64,000 nt of DNA from Niabella sp. (GCA_017744715.1 JAGIAT010000002.1:529708-593707), one strand, 5' to 3'; shown: positions 1 to 9,050, numbered from the stretch's first letter. A program made the numbers and translations. Notes: generated by a model from the sequence alone, not told the origin.

Positions 1-1915
1 TCCGCTGGTAGTTTAACGAAGCATCCATCCATATATCCCGGTTCTGAGAGAAAGAGGATGCCGGTGCAGACAACGGTACATCATTGCCCAGGTAGGTGTA
101 GTTACTGATGTCATCATAACTTCCGGTGCCTTTATATACCGCTCTCCGCACTTCCTTCTTCCGGTTGAAATTATTCTGGAAATAGCCATCAAAGGAATAG
201 TTGCCCTTGATGGATAAACCCTGTGTAATAAAGTTCAGCTTCCGGGTTACCGACAACATGCCTGACAAGGAAGAGTTAAATGATTCCCGGAACCCTGTTT
301 CATTCAGCAGTCTTGCAGGGTTCAGGAACTGCCCGTTCTCCCCATAGAACCCCGTAGGATACCGGATGGGGAATGCATTTGGCGGCAACTGGTTTAAGGT
401 CCAGAAAAGATCCGGTACCGAAACATTGGGATCTTTTTTATTTTCAATGGCCCCATACAGATTCAGGCCCAGGGAAAAATTGGGATCGAAATCCACATCA
501 ATATTTGAACGGAAATTATACCGCTTGAAATTGGACTTGGGATCGTACTGGGCATTCTTCTTTGTTTTATAGATGCCGCTTTGATCCGTATAGCCCACAT
601 TTACAAAATAGCGTGCCATATTGCTTCCGCCGCTGATATTGAAATTGGCCTGGGTTTGTACCGCCGGCTTCATCATAGCATCCAGCCAGTCAATATCCGG
701 GTATTTCAACGGATCCGATCCGGTACGGTAGGCCTCCAGCACCGCATCGCTATAGGGTGCCACTCCTCCGGGATGATCATTCAGGTAGGCTTCGTTGGCC
801 AGTACGGCATAGTCATAAGAGCCCAGGTACTTCGGCAGGCGGATGGTAGATTGTACTGCCGTTTGGGTACTGGCTGTAATGGTTGGTTTTCCTACCTTTC
901 CCCGTCTTGTGGTTACGATAATCACACCGTTGGCCCCTTTTACACCATAGATAGCAGTGGCCGACGCGTCCTTCAGGATGGTAATATTTTCGATTTCATT
1001 TACATCCAGCAACCCGATGGCGCTATAGTCCTTTTGCACCCCATCGATGGTGATCAGCGGTTCCGCTCCGTTAAAGGTAGCTCTGCCGCGGATCAGCAAC
1101 TGCGACTTATCATTTCCCGGTTCCCCGCTCACCTGTATGGCAATCAGCCCCGGAAGCCTTCCCGCCAGGGCATTGGTAATATTGGCCGTTGGACTTTGTT
1201 TGAGCTCCTTCATCCCGATAGAAGCTACGGACCCGGTCTGCGCAATTTTTTTCTGCGTTTGACCAAAGCCCAGCACCACTACTTCATCATTCAATCCCTG
1301 GTCTGCGGCCCGCTGCAATACCACCGTTAAGGAACCACTTTCAGGTGCTTTTATTTTTTGTTCGGCATACCCGATATATGTAACTATTAAAAGCGTACCT
1401 GCATCCACCTCAATAGAAAACGCCCCCAGGCTGTTGGTCTTCACCGCGCGCTGGCTTCCTGCCACTGCAATGGTAGCTCCTGCAAGCGGCGTTCCGGCAC
1501 TGTCTGTAACCACTCCTTTTACTTCCACCGGCGGCGGAGGAAGCGCCGGAACAACGGACGCTTTTTTTATTGAAATATAGTTGCCTGTTACCGTGTAGCT
1601 GATCGGACGGCGATAAAACAACTGCTGCAGTACATCCGTTAAGGGCCGGTCGCGCACAGAAAGTGTTACCGGCGGAAGGTGCTCCAGTTGCTCCTTAAAA
1701 TATACAAACCGGTAGCCGGTTTGTTTTCCGATTTCCCTGAATGCCTTTTCAATAGGCACATTTTTTAAAGACAGGGTTACATTTTGCGAATAGCCCCTTG
1801 CGGAGGCCTGCAATAAGACGCACAAAAGAAAGAATGTCGTCATTTTCATAATCAGCAGCCATCTTTTTAATTCCCGGTGCCGGGTACCGGCACCAAACAT
1901 TTTTTTTAAATCCAT
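1..1915 (-). CDS. SusC/RagA-family TonB-dependent receptor with STN domain, 5' part only
   Basis: This is an outer-membrane receptor that imports glycans or other large ligands using TonB energy. I translated the minus strand from the ATG at 1915. The frame stays open to position 1, giving about 638 residues, so the rest of the barrel lies outside the window. A signal segment covers residues 20-43. An STN (secretin/TonB N-terminal) domain follows at about 47-118, then a carboxypeptidase-regulatory-like domain at 131-200, a TonB-box-like NDEVVVLGFG at 209-218, and the plug with ITIDGVQ and a TTRRGK-type motif. The STN domain fits trans-envelope signalling to the FecR/ECF pair directly upstream. 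ATGs at 1900 and 1849 are in-frame alternative starts. No SusD is visible because the gene is cut. The ligand cannot be told. Confidence 0.93.
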   Translation of the reverse strand, partial: MDLKKMFGAGTRHRELKRWLLIMKMTTFFLLCVLLQASARGYSQNVTLSLKNVPIEKAFREIGKQTGYRFVYFKEQLEHLPPVTLSVRDRPLTDVLQQLFYRRPISYTVTGNYISIKKASVVPALPPPPVEVKGVVTDSAGTPLAGATIAVAGSQRAVKTNSLGAFSIEVDAGTLLIVTYIGYAEQKIKAPESGSLTVVLQRAADQGLNDEVVVLGFGQTQKKIAQTGSVASIGMKELKQSPTANITNALAGRLPGLIAIQVSGEPGNDKSQLLIRGRATFNGAEPLITIDGVQKDYSAIGLLDVNEIENITILKDASATAIYGVKGANGVIIVTTRRGKVGKPTITASTQTAVQSTIRLPKYLGSYDYAVLANEAYLNDHPGGVAPYSDAVLEAYRTGSDPLKYPDIDWLDAMMKPAVQTQANFNISGGSNMARYFVNVGYTDQSGIYKTKKNAQYDPKSNFKRYNFRSNIDVDFDPNFSLGLNLYGAIENKKDPNVSVPDLFWTLNQLPPNAFPIRYPTGFYGENGQFLNPARLLNETGFRESFNSSLSGMLSVTRKLNFITQGLSIKGNYSFDGYFQNNFNRKKEVRRAVYKGTGSYDDISNYTYLGNDVPLSAPASSFSQNRDIWMDASLNYQR

Positions 1916-1993
1916 ACATTTGCATTTGCTTGGGTTGGTGAAATAATACTGTCTGCTCAGACATTTTATATTTGGGTCAGCCCGGGCAATCCG

Positions 1994-2025
1994 CCGCTAT
2001 GGGGCCTAATCCATAGCGGTTTTTT
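1994..2025. other. Perfect 9-bp stem-loop between fecR-like gene and susC
   Basis: CCGCTATGG (1994-2002) pairs perfectly with CCATAGCGG (2011-2019) across an 8-nt loop, and six T follow on the plus strand (2020-2025). Read on the plus strand it looks like an intrinsic terminator, but no plus-strand gene ends here. On the minus strand, where the flanking genes lie, the hairpin is preceded by A6 and sits about 80 nt before the susC start. There it may act as an mRNA stability or processing element that separates susC from fecR expression. That role is inference. Confidence 0.6.
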
Positions 2026-2061
2026 ATCCAGGTTAACCAGGTACTCCGTCCTGTATACCGG

Positions 2062-3273
2062 TTACCGGCTCACAATGATTTTCTTCCTTGGAACCTGTTC
2101 TATTTTAAAGTGCACCATACCGGTGAGTTCAATAATTTTCAGCAGTTCTGATACCGGCATGTCCCTGGGCAATTCCGCCACGCAGGAATGATGAAAGGGC
2201 TCTTCAAACTCTACCTCCACGTCATACCAGCGCCCCACCTGTTGCATTACAGACTGGATGTCGGTACCATTAAAATAAAAGCGATTGTTATGCCAGGCCA
2301 TTACTTCTTCAAGATCGGGAGCGCGGTTCAGCTTCAACCGGCCGGCCGCCCACAACGCCTGTTGCCCGGGCTGTACATCCACCTCGCCATTGCCATGCAC
2401 CGGTGCCACTTTTATATGCCCTTCCAGCAGGGTTATTTTTACACCGGGCTCTTCTTTAAACGCCGTTACGTTAAAATGAGTGCCCAGTACTTTTGTGGCC
2501 ACATCACCGGAGGTAACAGTAAACGGCAGGGCTGCGTTCCCTTCGCCGGCCTCCCGGTGTGCCACTTCAAAATACGCCTGCCCTGTAAGCGAAACGTTCC
2601 GTTCGCGGCCGGTAAACGCTGTAGGATACGTTAGCGCAGAACCCGCGTCCAGCCACACTTTTGTTCCGTCGGCCAGTACCAGGGCTACCGGCCGGCTTCC
2701 CCTGGGAACGGTTAGGGTATTGAGGGTGGCCACGGCCGGTGTACCCTTGTAACCGATCTGCCCGTTTTCATTTGTATAAACTTCCGTTCCATTACCGATA
2801 CTCCATACACCGGCGGCTAAACGATCCAGCGGTACCTGTTTGCCGTCCGCCAGCGTAAGATAAGCGGCCGACTTTTCGGGCGCCCGGATGTCCTGCAGCA
2901 CGGGCATCTTTCCGGCCACAGACCTTTTCTGTTCCGCCGGTTTAAAAAACAGCAGGTAGCCCCCCAGTATGAATACCAATACCGCAGCTGCAACCATCCA
3001 TTTCCGGAGCAGGCGTACCGGCGCCCCTGGTTTTTTAGAAGATTCCTGCTGTATCTGCTGTATCAGCTGCTGCAGCAACAACTGCTTTTTTTCTTCCGTT
3101 AATACCCCGGTTTGCCGGTGCTGTACCAGCCGTTGGTGCACTGCATCCTTCACCACTTCATCGTATTGCCCGGAAAGCAGGCCTTCGCGGAAAAGAAGCG
3201 CCTCCGCATCACTCAATGTACCGGCATGGAATTTCTGAAGCAAGTCGTTAAATAGAGAATGAGGTATATCCAT
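2062..3273 (-). CDS. FecR-family anti-sigma factor
   Basis: This is an inner-membrane anti-sigma regulator that relays receptor occupancy to the ECF sigma factor. It is 403 residues long, normal for Bacteroidota FecR proteins. The N-terminal cytoplasmic part (about 1-90) would hold the sigma factor. One membrane helix lies at about 92-110. The periplasmic FecR domain follows at about 180-285, with GSRPVALVLADGTKVWLDAG and TGQAYFEVA motifs. A DUF4974-type C-terminal domain (about 330-400) would contact the STN domain of the receptor. It lies between the sigma gene and the STN-type susC on the same strand, the classical order of such modules. Confidence 0.93.
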   Translation of the reverse strand: MDIPHSLFNDLLQKFHAGTLSDAEALLFREGLLSGQYDEVVKDAVHQRLVQHRQTGVLTEEKKQLLLQQLIQQIQQESSKKPGAPVRLLRKWMVAAAVLVFILGGYLLFFKPAEQKRSVAGKMPVLQDIRAPEKSAAYLTLADGKQVPLDRLAAGVWSIGNGTEVYTNENGQIGYKGTPAVATLNTLTVPRGSRPVALVLADGTKVWLDAGSALTYPTAFTGRERNVSLTGQAYFEVAHREAGEGNAALPFTVTSGDVATKVLGTHFNVTAFKEEPGVKITLLEGHIKVAPVHGNGEVDVQPGQQALWAAGRLKLNRAPDLEEVMAWHNNRFYFNGTDIQSVMQQVGRWYDVEVEFEEPFHHSCVAELPRDMPVSELLKIIELTGMVHFKIEQVPRKKIIVSR

Positions 3274-3399
3274 TTTATGATTTTGACAAAAACCGCTTAT
3301 TTATAAAGACAACGGGCAAACAGCAATGGCGTAATGGCTGAAAACTTTTTTTTAAACAGCGTTCCCTGCTCCTGCGGTGGTTTCACCTTATTCTGCTCA

Positions 3400-3990
3400 T
3401 TACTGGCAGCACATTAACAGCACGGCCAGGGGGTACAGGTAGCGGCGCATATAGGCCCGTACCTGCCGGCGGGCCAGCTCCAGGTGTTTTTTTACAGTTA
3501 GTTTTGAAATAGAAAGCCGCAATGCAATTTCCTCGTAACTCAGCTCTTCGTCTTCCGCAAGCGTATACACCCGCTGCTGCTGCAATGGCAGCGTATCAAT
3601 GGCTTTTTTTAGCAATTCCCGGTATTGCTTCTGCTGAAGCCCGCCTTCCGGATCCGGCACCGGAAGGGTCTTCCGGGCATACCGGCTGATGAATGTTTCC
3701 TCACGGGCCTTTTGCTTCAGGTGGTTCAAAACGCTGTTGCGCGTCATCATAAACAGGTAGTTTTCCAGGTGCTCGGCCTGCGCCAGCTGCTGCCTTTTTT
3801 CCCATACTTTTATAAAAATCACCTGCAGCAACTCATCTGCGTCCTGCTCGTCTTTTAAAAAATACAAAAGGGCATCATAAACAGCCGGGCTATACCGAAG
3901 GTAGATTTCTGTAAACGCCTCCCGGCTGTCTGCCGCCAGTTCGGTCAATAATTTTCGCTCATGCGTTAATGATTTGGGCAATGCAAACAA
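3400..3990 (-). CDS. ECF-type RNA polymerase sigma factor (FecI-like)
   Basis: This is a 196-residue sigma-70 family protein of the extracytoplasmic-function class, which would redirect RNA polymerase to the downstream receptor operon. Region 2 spans about 22-92 (AFTEIYLRYSPAVYDALLYF, then DADELLQVIFIKVWEKR). Region 4 spans about 130-185, with the helix-turn-helix LSYEEIALRLSISKLTVKKH. It starts the sigma/FecR/SusC series on the minus strand, about 126 bp before the FecR gene. It is probably held inactive by FecR until the receptor binds its ligand. Confidence 0.93.
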   Translation of the reverse strand: MFALPKSLTHERKLLTELAADSREAFTEIYLRYSPAVYDALLYFLKDEQDADELLQVIFIKVWEKRQQLAQAEHLENYLFMMTRNSVLNHLKQKAREETFISRYARKTLPVPDPEGGLQQKQYRELLKKAIDTLPLQQQRVYTLAEDEELSYEEIALRLSISKLTVKKHLELARRQVRAYMRRYLYPLAVLLMCCQ

Positions 3991-4635
3991 TTTAATACTA
4001 AAAAAAACTGCAAAGGATTACGCCATTGCAATATGCCAACTGTCTTTATTATAGAAAAGGGTAATAAAAAAGTTTACAGAAAAGGTATAAACGCTAAAAT
4101 ACAGATTTGATTTATAAAAACGAGGTGTTTTAAAAAAAAATAAAAGTAGCGATCGGACCGGGATATACGCAGGCAAACGCAGCTCCGGGGTGGGTTTGTA
4201 TTGCCGCCATATATCCGTATGCGTCCCGGGCTTCGTGCAACAAGGAAGCTGTCGTATCTTTCATTATGAAAAACGCGCAATATTACCCACCAGCAGCAGA
4301 ACAGGAAAGGCCATAAAAAACACAACGGTCCTGTTTCAATCGATGCTGTATCTTCACCGGTAGTTCATTTTAGTTGCTGTGGACCTATTGTAAACACGAC
4401 AAACCCGCAGAAAGATACAGGATCTGTTTCCTTTTAATACATCCCTTCTTTTATCAGCCAAGCTTTCCCATCCTTTCTTAACAGCCTGCCCTGAAAAAAA
4501 ATACAGCATATCTGCCATAAAGTATAAGCGCACAACGGCCGTATCCTTTATTTTTGAGCAGATCGCTCATCCGGTTAGCAAGGACCCCGGGCACCGGCTT
4601 TAACAGCCAGCATTACATAACGATATTCTGAACAT
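3991..4635. other. Intergenic region, no gene seen
   Basis: This 645-bp gap separates the divergent sigma-factor gene and the sialidase-like gene, so it should contain both promoters. A short minus-strand frame at 4074-4325 has no recognisable features and looks random. The one promoter-like site I see is the box at 4549-4556. Confidence 0.6.
4549..4556 (+). promoter_or_regulatory. Possible -7 box for the sialidase-like gene
   Basis: TATTTTTG matches the Bacteroidota -7 consensus TAnnTTTG exactly and lies 79 nt before the ATG at 4636. I see no clear -33 TTTG box at the expected distance, so this is tentative. Confidence 0.35.
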
Positions 4636-5841
4636 ATGATCAAAACTTCAGCATCCCTACAATTCCGCCTGTGTATAGCAATAGCGCTCTTGAGCGCAGG
4701 CGTGGCAACACATGCCCAAAATGCAACGGCAGTCAGGGAACGAAACGCCGCCCCGTTGCTGCAAAAAATCCGCGACTTTGTTATTTACAAGGACAGTCTT
4801 TTCCATTGCGCCTTTCCCTCAGTCATCAGGAAAAAAGACGGCAGCTACCTGCTGGCCTTTCGCCGCGCTCCCGAGCGGCGTGTTTTAGGAGAGCGGGTTA
4901 CCACACATGTGGATCCCAACAGCTACCTGATGCAGCTGACCTCAAAGGACGGGCTGCACTGGCCGGCAGCACCGTCCCTGCTTTATGCGCATCCCTTTGG
5001 CGGCTCACAGGATCCCTGCCTGTTGCAGCTGAGGAATGGCAACCTTTTATGCGCAAGCTATGGTTGGTCTTTTCCGAATGCGGATGCACTGGCCCAGTTG
5101 AAGACCCCGTACTTTAAAGCGGCTAATGCCGTTTTCCTGGGCGGCTACCTCTTACGCTCTGCTGATAACGGCCACACCTGGAGCGCACCCATTTACCCGC
5201 CGTCCGTTCCTGCAGAGGTTCACTACAGCCCCTATAGAAATAAGTTACCGGCGTATAACCGGGGCGCCCTGTGTGAAGGACGTAACGGCACCATCTACTG
5301 GGTGGTGGCCGCTACGGATGACTTCGCGAGCAAAAAAACCTCCAACTATCTGCTCACATCCGCCGACGGCGGAAAGAGCTGGTCTTATCAATCGGTGGTT
5401 GCCAAAGATCCCAGGATCTCCTTTAATGAAACTTCCATTTATGAAACACCCAAGGGCGACCTTGTTGCATTCATGCGCACGGCTAACGCCGGCGATACCG
5501 CCTGTATTGCCCGCTCAAAAGACGGCGGCAAAACCTTCCGTTGGGAACCGATGGGATTTATGGGACATCCCCTGCAGGCCCTGCGTTTACCGGACAACCG
5601 GGTATTGGTGACCTACGGCTACCGGCATGCGCCTCATGGAATCCGGGCCCGGGTGCTCAATGCTGAATGTACCGACTTTAACACCGCAAAGGAATGGATC
5701 ATCAGAGCCGATGCAACAAGCACGGATATTGGTTATCCCTGGGCCATCATGCTGGATCGCACGCGTATTTTGATCGTGTATTATTATAATATCAACAATG
5801 GCCCCCGCTCCATTGAGGGCACTTTGCTGGAGTACCATTAA
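4636..5841 (+). CDS. Secreted sialidase-like (BNR/Asp-box) protein
   Basis: This is a 401-residue exported protein with a signal peptide (cleavage near residue 27, THAQ) and a six-bladed-propeller signature. Asp-box motifs occur at about 103-109 (SKDGLHW), 175-182 (SADNGHTW), 242-249 (SADGGKSW) and 294-301 (SKDGGKTF). Such proteins belong to the sialidase/neuraminidase superfamily. The usual Y/F-R-I-P motif is not obvious; the closest arginine-rich segment is AFRRAPERR near 74-82. Activity on sialosides is therefore uncertain, and another glycosidase or lectin-like role is possible. It stands alone, about 14 kb from the sialic acid locus, with no operon partner. Confidence 0.8.
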   Translation: MIKTSASLQFRLCIAIALLSAGVATHAQNATAVRERNAAPLLQKIRDFVIYKDSLFHCAFPSVIRKKDGSYLLAFRRAPERRVLGERVTTHVDPNSYLMQLTSKDGLHWPAAPSLLYAHPFGGSQDPCLLQLRNGNLLCASYGWSFPNADALAQLKTPYFKAANAVFLGGYLLRSADNGHTWSAPIYPPSVPAEVHYSPYRNKLPAYNRGALCEGRNGTIYWVVAATDDFASKKTSNYLLTSADGGKSWSYQSVVAKDPRISFNETSIYETPKGDLVAFMRTANAGDTACIARSKDGGKTFRWEPMGFMGHPLQALRLPDNRVLVTYGYRHAPHGIRARVLNAECTDFNTAKEWIIRADATSTDIGYPWAIMLDRTRILIVYYYNINNGPRSIEGTLLEYH

Positions 5842-5941
5842 TATCCGGTTTCCATAACCTGGCTTCAGCAGCGCCGGTTTGTTCTGGTAGTGTTCCATAG
5901 ACAGGATATTATCTTGCGGGCATCCCGAATCCTGATTGTTG

Positions 5942-5949
5942 TATCTTTA
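5942..5949 (+). promoter_or_regulatory. Possible -7 box for the DUF1304 gene
   Basis: TATCTTTA matches TAnnTTTG at seven of eight positions and lies 19 nt before the ATG at 5969. This is a weak call because no clear -33 box is seen. Confidence 0.3.
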
Positions 5950-5968
5950 GTGTTCACAATAAAGACAC

Positions 5969-6334
5969 ATGCAGATAATTGCCCAAATTTTTATTGCACT
6001 GGTTGCAGCGGAGCACCTGGCCATCCTATACATCGAGATGTTTGCCTGGGAAACCACCGGCAAAAAAGTTTTCAAAACGCTGCCGCCCGAACTTTTTAAG
6101 CCCACCCGGTCACTGGCCGCCAACCAGGGATTGTATAACGGCTTCCTGGCTGCCGGCCTGTTATGGAGCCTTTTTATACCAGATCCCGCGTGGCAGCAAC
6201 GCATCGCCTTGTTCTTTTTAGGATGTGTAATTGTAGCCGGAATCTATGGTGCGCTTTCCGCATCAAAAAAGATTTTTTTTATACAGGCACTTCCGGCCCT
6301 GCTGGGTTTTTTATTGGTTTATCTGAGCAGATGA
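5969..6334 (+). CDS. DUF1304 family small membrane protein
   Basis: This 121-residue protein has four predicted membrane helices (about 3-20, 50-68, 74-91 and 98-118). It carries the family features AAEHLAILYIEMFAW near the N-terminus and LAANQGLYNGFLAAGL in the middle. DUF1304 proteins are common in bacteria and have no established function. It is monocistronic, with 127 bp before it and a convergent gene after it. Confidence 0.85.
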   Translation: MQIIAQIFIALVAAEHLAILYIEMFAWETTGKKVFKTLPPELFKPTRSLAANQGLYNGFLAAGLLWSLFIPDPAWQQRIALFFLGCVIVAGIYGALSASKKIFFIQALPALLGFLLVYLSR

Positions 6335-6439
6335 CCGCCTGTTGATGATTAGCGCGATGACCAGCAGGTACGGCGTCATCCCGAAGATGCACCTATCCGT
6401 CTTTCGTTCCGGCGTTCTCTTCAGGAGACACCGGGAAAG

Positions 6440-6486
6440 AAATGCACAGATGCTGAAATAATATCGATTGACCGGGACAGCATGAC
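6440..6486. repeat. Degenerate dispersed repeat copy (agatgctgaaa...cagcatgac type)
   Basis: The gap 6335-6568 holds ACAGATGCTGAAATAA near 6446-6461 and CAGCATGAC near 6478-6486. These resemble the two halves of the hairpin element seen intact at 7640-7665. It looks like a decayed copy of a small palindromic intergenic repeat. Confidence 0.4.
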
Positions 6487-6568
6487 TAAGCGCTGTTCTT
6501 TCACAGCGGGGTCTCTCGCTGAGGCCCCCCGCGCCCTTGCTAACATACATACGGGATCTTTACAACGA

Positions 6569-7438
6569 TTACGTTTTCCCTATAGCCATTTTATACGCCA
6601 GCACCGCTTCATCAAGCGGGGTCATTACCTCGGTTAATGTATGGTAGGTGCCCTGGCCCAACAATTCACCGGCCACTTTTTTTATCAGGGCCAGCGTTGC
6701 CTTTAGCATGCTGGAACCCAGACTCACACGGGCCACCCCCAGGTCCTGGAGTTCACGGACCGAAGGCGGCAATCCGCCGGAACCGATGGTGGGGTTGGCA
6801 AGAATATTAATGGGCGCATTGATTTCTTTGACCAGCGTGGCGATGGTTTCTTTTTCCCATACCGGCTGAACGAAGATGCAGTCGGCACCGGCTTCCCGGT
6901 ATTTATTGCCCCGCCTTATGGATTCCGCTAATTTTTCTGCCGGCGTACCGGAAGACGTATAGAAGGCATCGGTTCTTGCGTTGATCACCAGGTGAAAGCC
7001 CAATGCATCGGATAGGGAACGGATGGCGGATATGCGTTCACAAAATACCTGCTCGTCCATTAATACCGGGCTTAAGCTGATGCTGTCTTCAATATTGATC
7101 CCAACAATTCCGGTGGCAATGATCTTCTTAACCGATTCGATGACCTCCGCTACATGATTGCCATACCCCGCCTCTATATCCACCGTTACCGGCGCCTGTA
7201 CACCTTTTACAATACCTGAGATCACTTCCAGCATTTCCGGCAACCGGATCACCTGGCAATCGGGGTACCCCAGTGCGGCGGCGATGCCCATACTGGTGGT
7301 GGCAATGGCTTTATAGCCGCAGGCCTCAATTAATTTGGAACTACCGGTATCCCATGAATTTAACAACACAAGGATCTCTTCATCGTGATGCCATTTCAGG
7401 AACCGTTCCGCTTTTTCTTTTTGAATGGGGGAAACCAT
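6569..7438 (-). CDS. Isocitrate lyase/PEP mutase-family protein
   Basis: This is a 289-residue TIM-barrel protein of the PEP mutase/isocitrate lyase superfamily, whose members make or break C-C or P-C bonds next to a carboxylate. Visible motifs are LLNSWDTGSSKL near residue 26, the metal-binding DIEAGYG at 87-93 and GINIED at 113-118. The isocitrate lyase KKCGH signature is absent, so it belongs to the oxaloacetate hydrolase/phosphonopyruvate-like branch. The substrate cannot be assigned. It is monocistronic and convergent with the DUF1304 gene. Confidence 0.85.
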   Translation of the reverse strand: MVSPIQKEKAERFLKWHHDEEILVLLNSWDTGSSKLIEACGYKAIATTSMGIAAALGYPDCQVIRLPEMLEVISGIVKGVQAPVTVDIEAGYGNHVAEVIESVKKIIATGIVGINIEDSISLSPVLMDEQVFCERISAIRSLSDALGFHLVINARTDAFYTSSGTPAEKLAESIRRGNKYREAGADCIFVQPVWEKETIATLVKEINAPINILANPTIGSGGLPPSVRELQDLGVARVSLGSSMLKATLALIKKVAGELLGQGTYHTLTEVMTPLDEAVLAYKMAIGKT

Positions 7439-7826
7439 AACCTGGGATTTAACGTAAAAGAATCCGGATTACAATTAACGCGCTCCGGGCATAGTAAGTT
7501 ACTGCAATTTTCCTGTTTTTTAAAAGATATCGCGGCCGGTGGCGTTAAAGTAGCTGCTATGATACAGCATTCAGCGTGAAGCTGCGCTTTCTCGGACGGA
7601 TGGTGCGGATCAGCATTCACCTGACGGATCATTCTCTTACAGATGCCGAAACAAGTTCGGCATGACCATAGAAAATGTTTGATAACCCCGCTCACGATCC
7701 CATACCTTATGCGCTGTTTGATCCTGCATCAAAGTGCTCCGTGCTGCCCGTTCTATACAGGCGCACCGCTATTGCTAACCAGGTATTATTTATGCTTATC
7801 TGACAGGTAACTACTGAAAAACGGAA
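7439..7826. other. Intergenic region with palindromic repeat, no gene
   Basis: This 388-bp gap contains no convincing gene. A minus-strand frame at 7396-7695 overlaps the start of the PEP mutase-like gene and runs through repeat sequence, so it is not called. A hairpin repeat lies at 7640-7665. Confidence 0.6.
7640..7665. repeat. Short palindromic intergenic repeat
   Basis: GCCGAA (7645-7650) pairs with TTCGGC (7656-7661) across ACAAG, inside the context cagat...catgac. Similar but decayed sequences occur at about 6446 and 32175. This suggests a dispersed repeat family related in style to the tandem array at 12054-12895. Confidence 0.5.
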
Positions 7827-8948
7827 TCAATTGCCGGCAGCTTGTGGATCCGGATGAATGTATTTACCAATGATATAATCCGTGATGGGCTTTAACCGCC
7901 GCTGCTGATCGATGGGATGAAACCCATCCGCAGTATAAAACTCAATGGCCCCGTTTATTTTTACATACCAAACCGAACCCTTCGATTGCCGGGTAATGGT
8001 ATCCGGCCGGGTGATCTTTTTAAAAGAACGGATCTTTTCCGGATCCAGCTGCACAACCCCTGTATCCCCGGCATTTGAAGTGCAGGGAACTTGTTCGTAA
8101 TGATCACCGGTCCAGGACATACAGGCTTTAGTTACCGGCAACACCTGGCCCATGGGAATGGGCTCCGGTTCCTTTTTTCCGCCCCGGTATATCCAAAATC
8201 CTGCCAATGCCAGTAACGCCATCGCAAAAGCGGCCAGCCCTCTTTTAAAAACAGATCCGGGTTTCCGGACTTTGGGCTCTGGTATAGCAACTCCCATCGG
8301 CGATCCTTTATCCGGCCCCGCATGTTCCGGAGTGCCGGGTGTTTCAACCGCAACCGGCGCTGCCGGATCCTTTATTGTTCCGGCATCCGGGGCAGGTGCT
8401 TCAGGTTGATCCTGCGCTTCTGGAATCCTCTCCTTTTTTTCCGTTTCAATGTTTTCCTCAGCTTCTTCGGGCTCGGGATCTGTTACCTCCTGCTCCTCCG
8501 CAGGCGCATTCTCTTCTAATGGATTTGCTTCATTGTCTCCTTCTTCAATACGCTCCTCCACTTGAACGCCGCTTGCTTCCAAGGCATCCACATTATAACT
8601 TTTTGTATAGTCGCACGGCCGATCTTTAAAATCGATCAGCCATGCTAGGAGCTCAATATTTTTATCATCGGTACTTTCTGTTTCTTTCTTTAGGAAATTT
8701 CTAAGCGGTCTAAACTTGTCGATTTCACATTTTTTGATCGCCTTTAAAACGGCCGCCTGATCGTTACCCTCACCAAAAAAACTGTCAAGCACCCTGCCAT
8801 CTTTCCGGGAGAACCTTTCAGTGCAAACTCTGATGCACTCATTTTTAAGTTTAGCCGGAGCCGGATTGCTTAGGGCCAAAGAGAGACTATTCTTCGCCCG
8901 CTTTTGCTCATAATCATACAGGACCAGTTTGGTATAATTAAGATCCAT
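7827..8948 (-). CDS. Unknown membrane-anchored protein with acidic linker
   Basis: I place the start at the ATG at 8948 (MDLNYTKL), giving 373 residues. The upstream in-frame extension to 9023 reads through an iterated CCGGAATT-like stretch and looks noncoding. The N-terminal 120 residues form a soluble, charged, helical domain with several cysteines. A long acidic and proline-rich linker follows at about 130-230. One membrane helix lies at about 236-254 and a roughly 110-residue domain follows it. The architecture suggests a cytoplasmic domain tethered to a periplasmic one, but I recognise no family. It has no operon partner. Confidence 0.75.
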   Translation of the reverse strand: MDLNYTKLVLYDYEQKRAKNSLSLALSNPAPAKLKNECIRVCTERFSRKDGRVLDSFFGEGNDQAAVLKAIKKCEIDKFRPLRNFLKKETESTDDKNIELLAWLIDFKDRPCDYTKSYNVDALEASGVQVEERIEEGDNEANPLEENAPAEEQEVTDPEPEEAEENIETEKKERIPEAQDQPEAPAPDAGTIKDPAAPVAVETPGTPEHAGPDKGSPMGVAIPEPKVRKPGSVFKRGLAAFAMALLALAGFWIYRGGKKEPEPIPMGQVLPVTKACMSWTGDHYEQVPCTSNAGDTGVVQLDPEKIRSFKKITRPDTITRQSKGSVWYVKINGAIEFYTADGFHPIDQQRRLKPITDYIIGKYIHPDPQAAGN

Positions 8949-8974
8949 CTTCAACAATTGTCCGATAAAACTAA

Positions 8975-9050
8975 TGGAATTTTCGGAATTCAACCGGCAT
9001 TTCCGGAATCCCTGGAATTCCACACGGAAAGACCGGAATTACCGGAACCA
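8975..9050. repeat. Iterated CCGGAATT-like short motif
   Basis: The stretch just before the unknown gene repeats variants of CGGAATT, TCCGGAAT, GGAATTCC, CCGGAATT and CCGGAA at short spacing. It may be promoter-proximal repeat DNA. It is also the reason for rejecting the longer start of that gene. Confidence 0.45.

Noticed and set aside
581..1330. 249-residue plus-strand frame
   Set aside because: It is the reverse of the well-supported susC coding region on the minus strand.
4074..4325. 83-residue minus-strand frame in the sigma/sialidase gap
   Set aside because: There is no recognisable motif or start context, and it sits in a low-complexity divergent promoter region.
7396..7695. 99-residue minus-strand frame
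   Set aside because: It overlaps the start of the PEP mutase-like gene and reads through a palindromic repeat.
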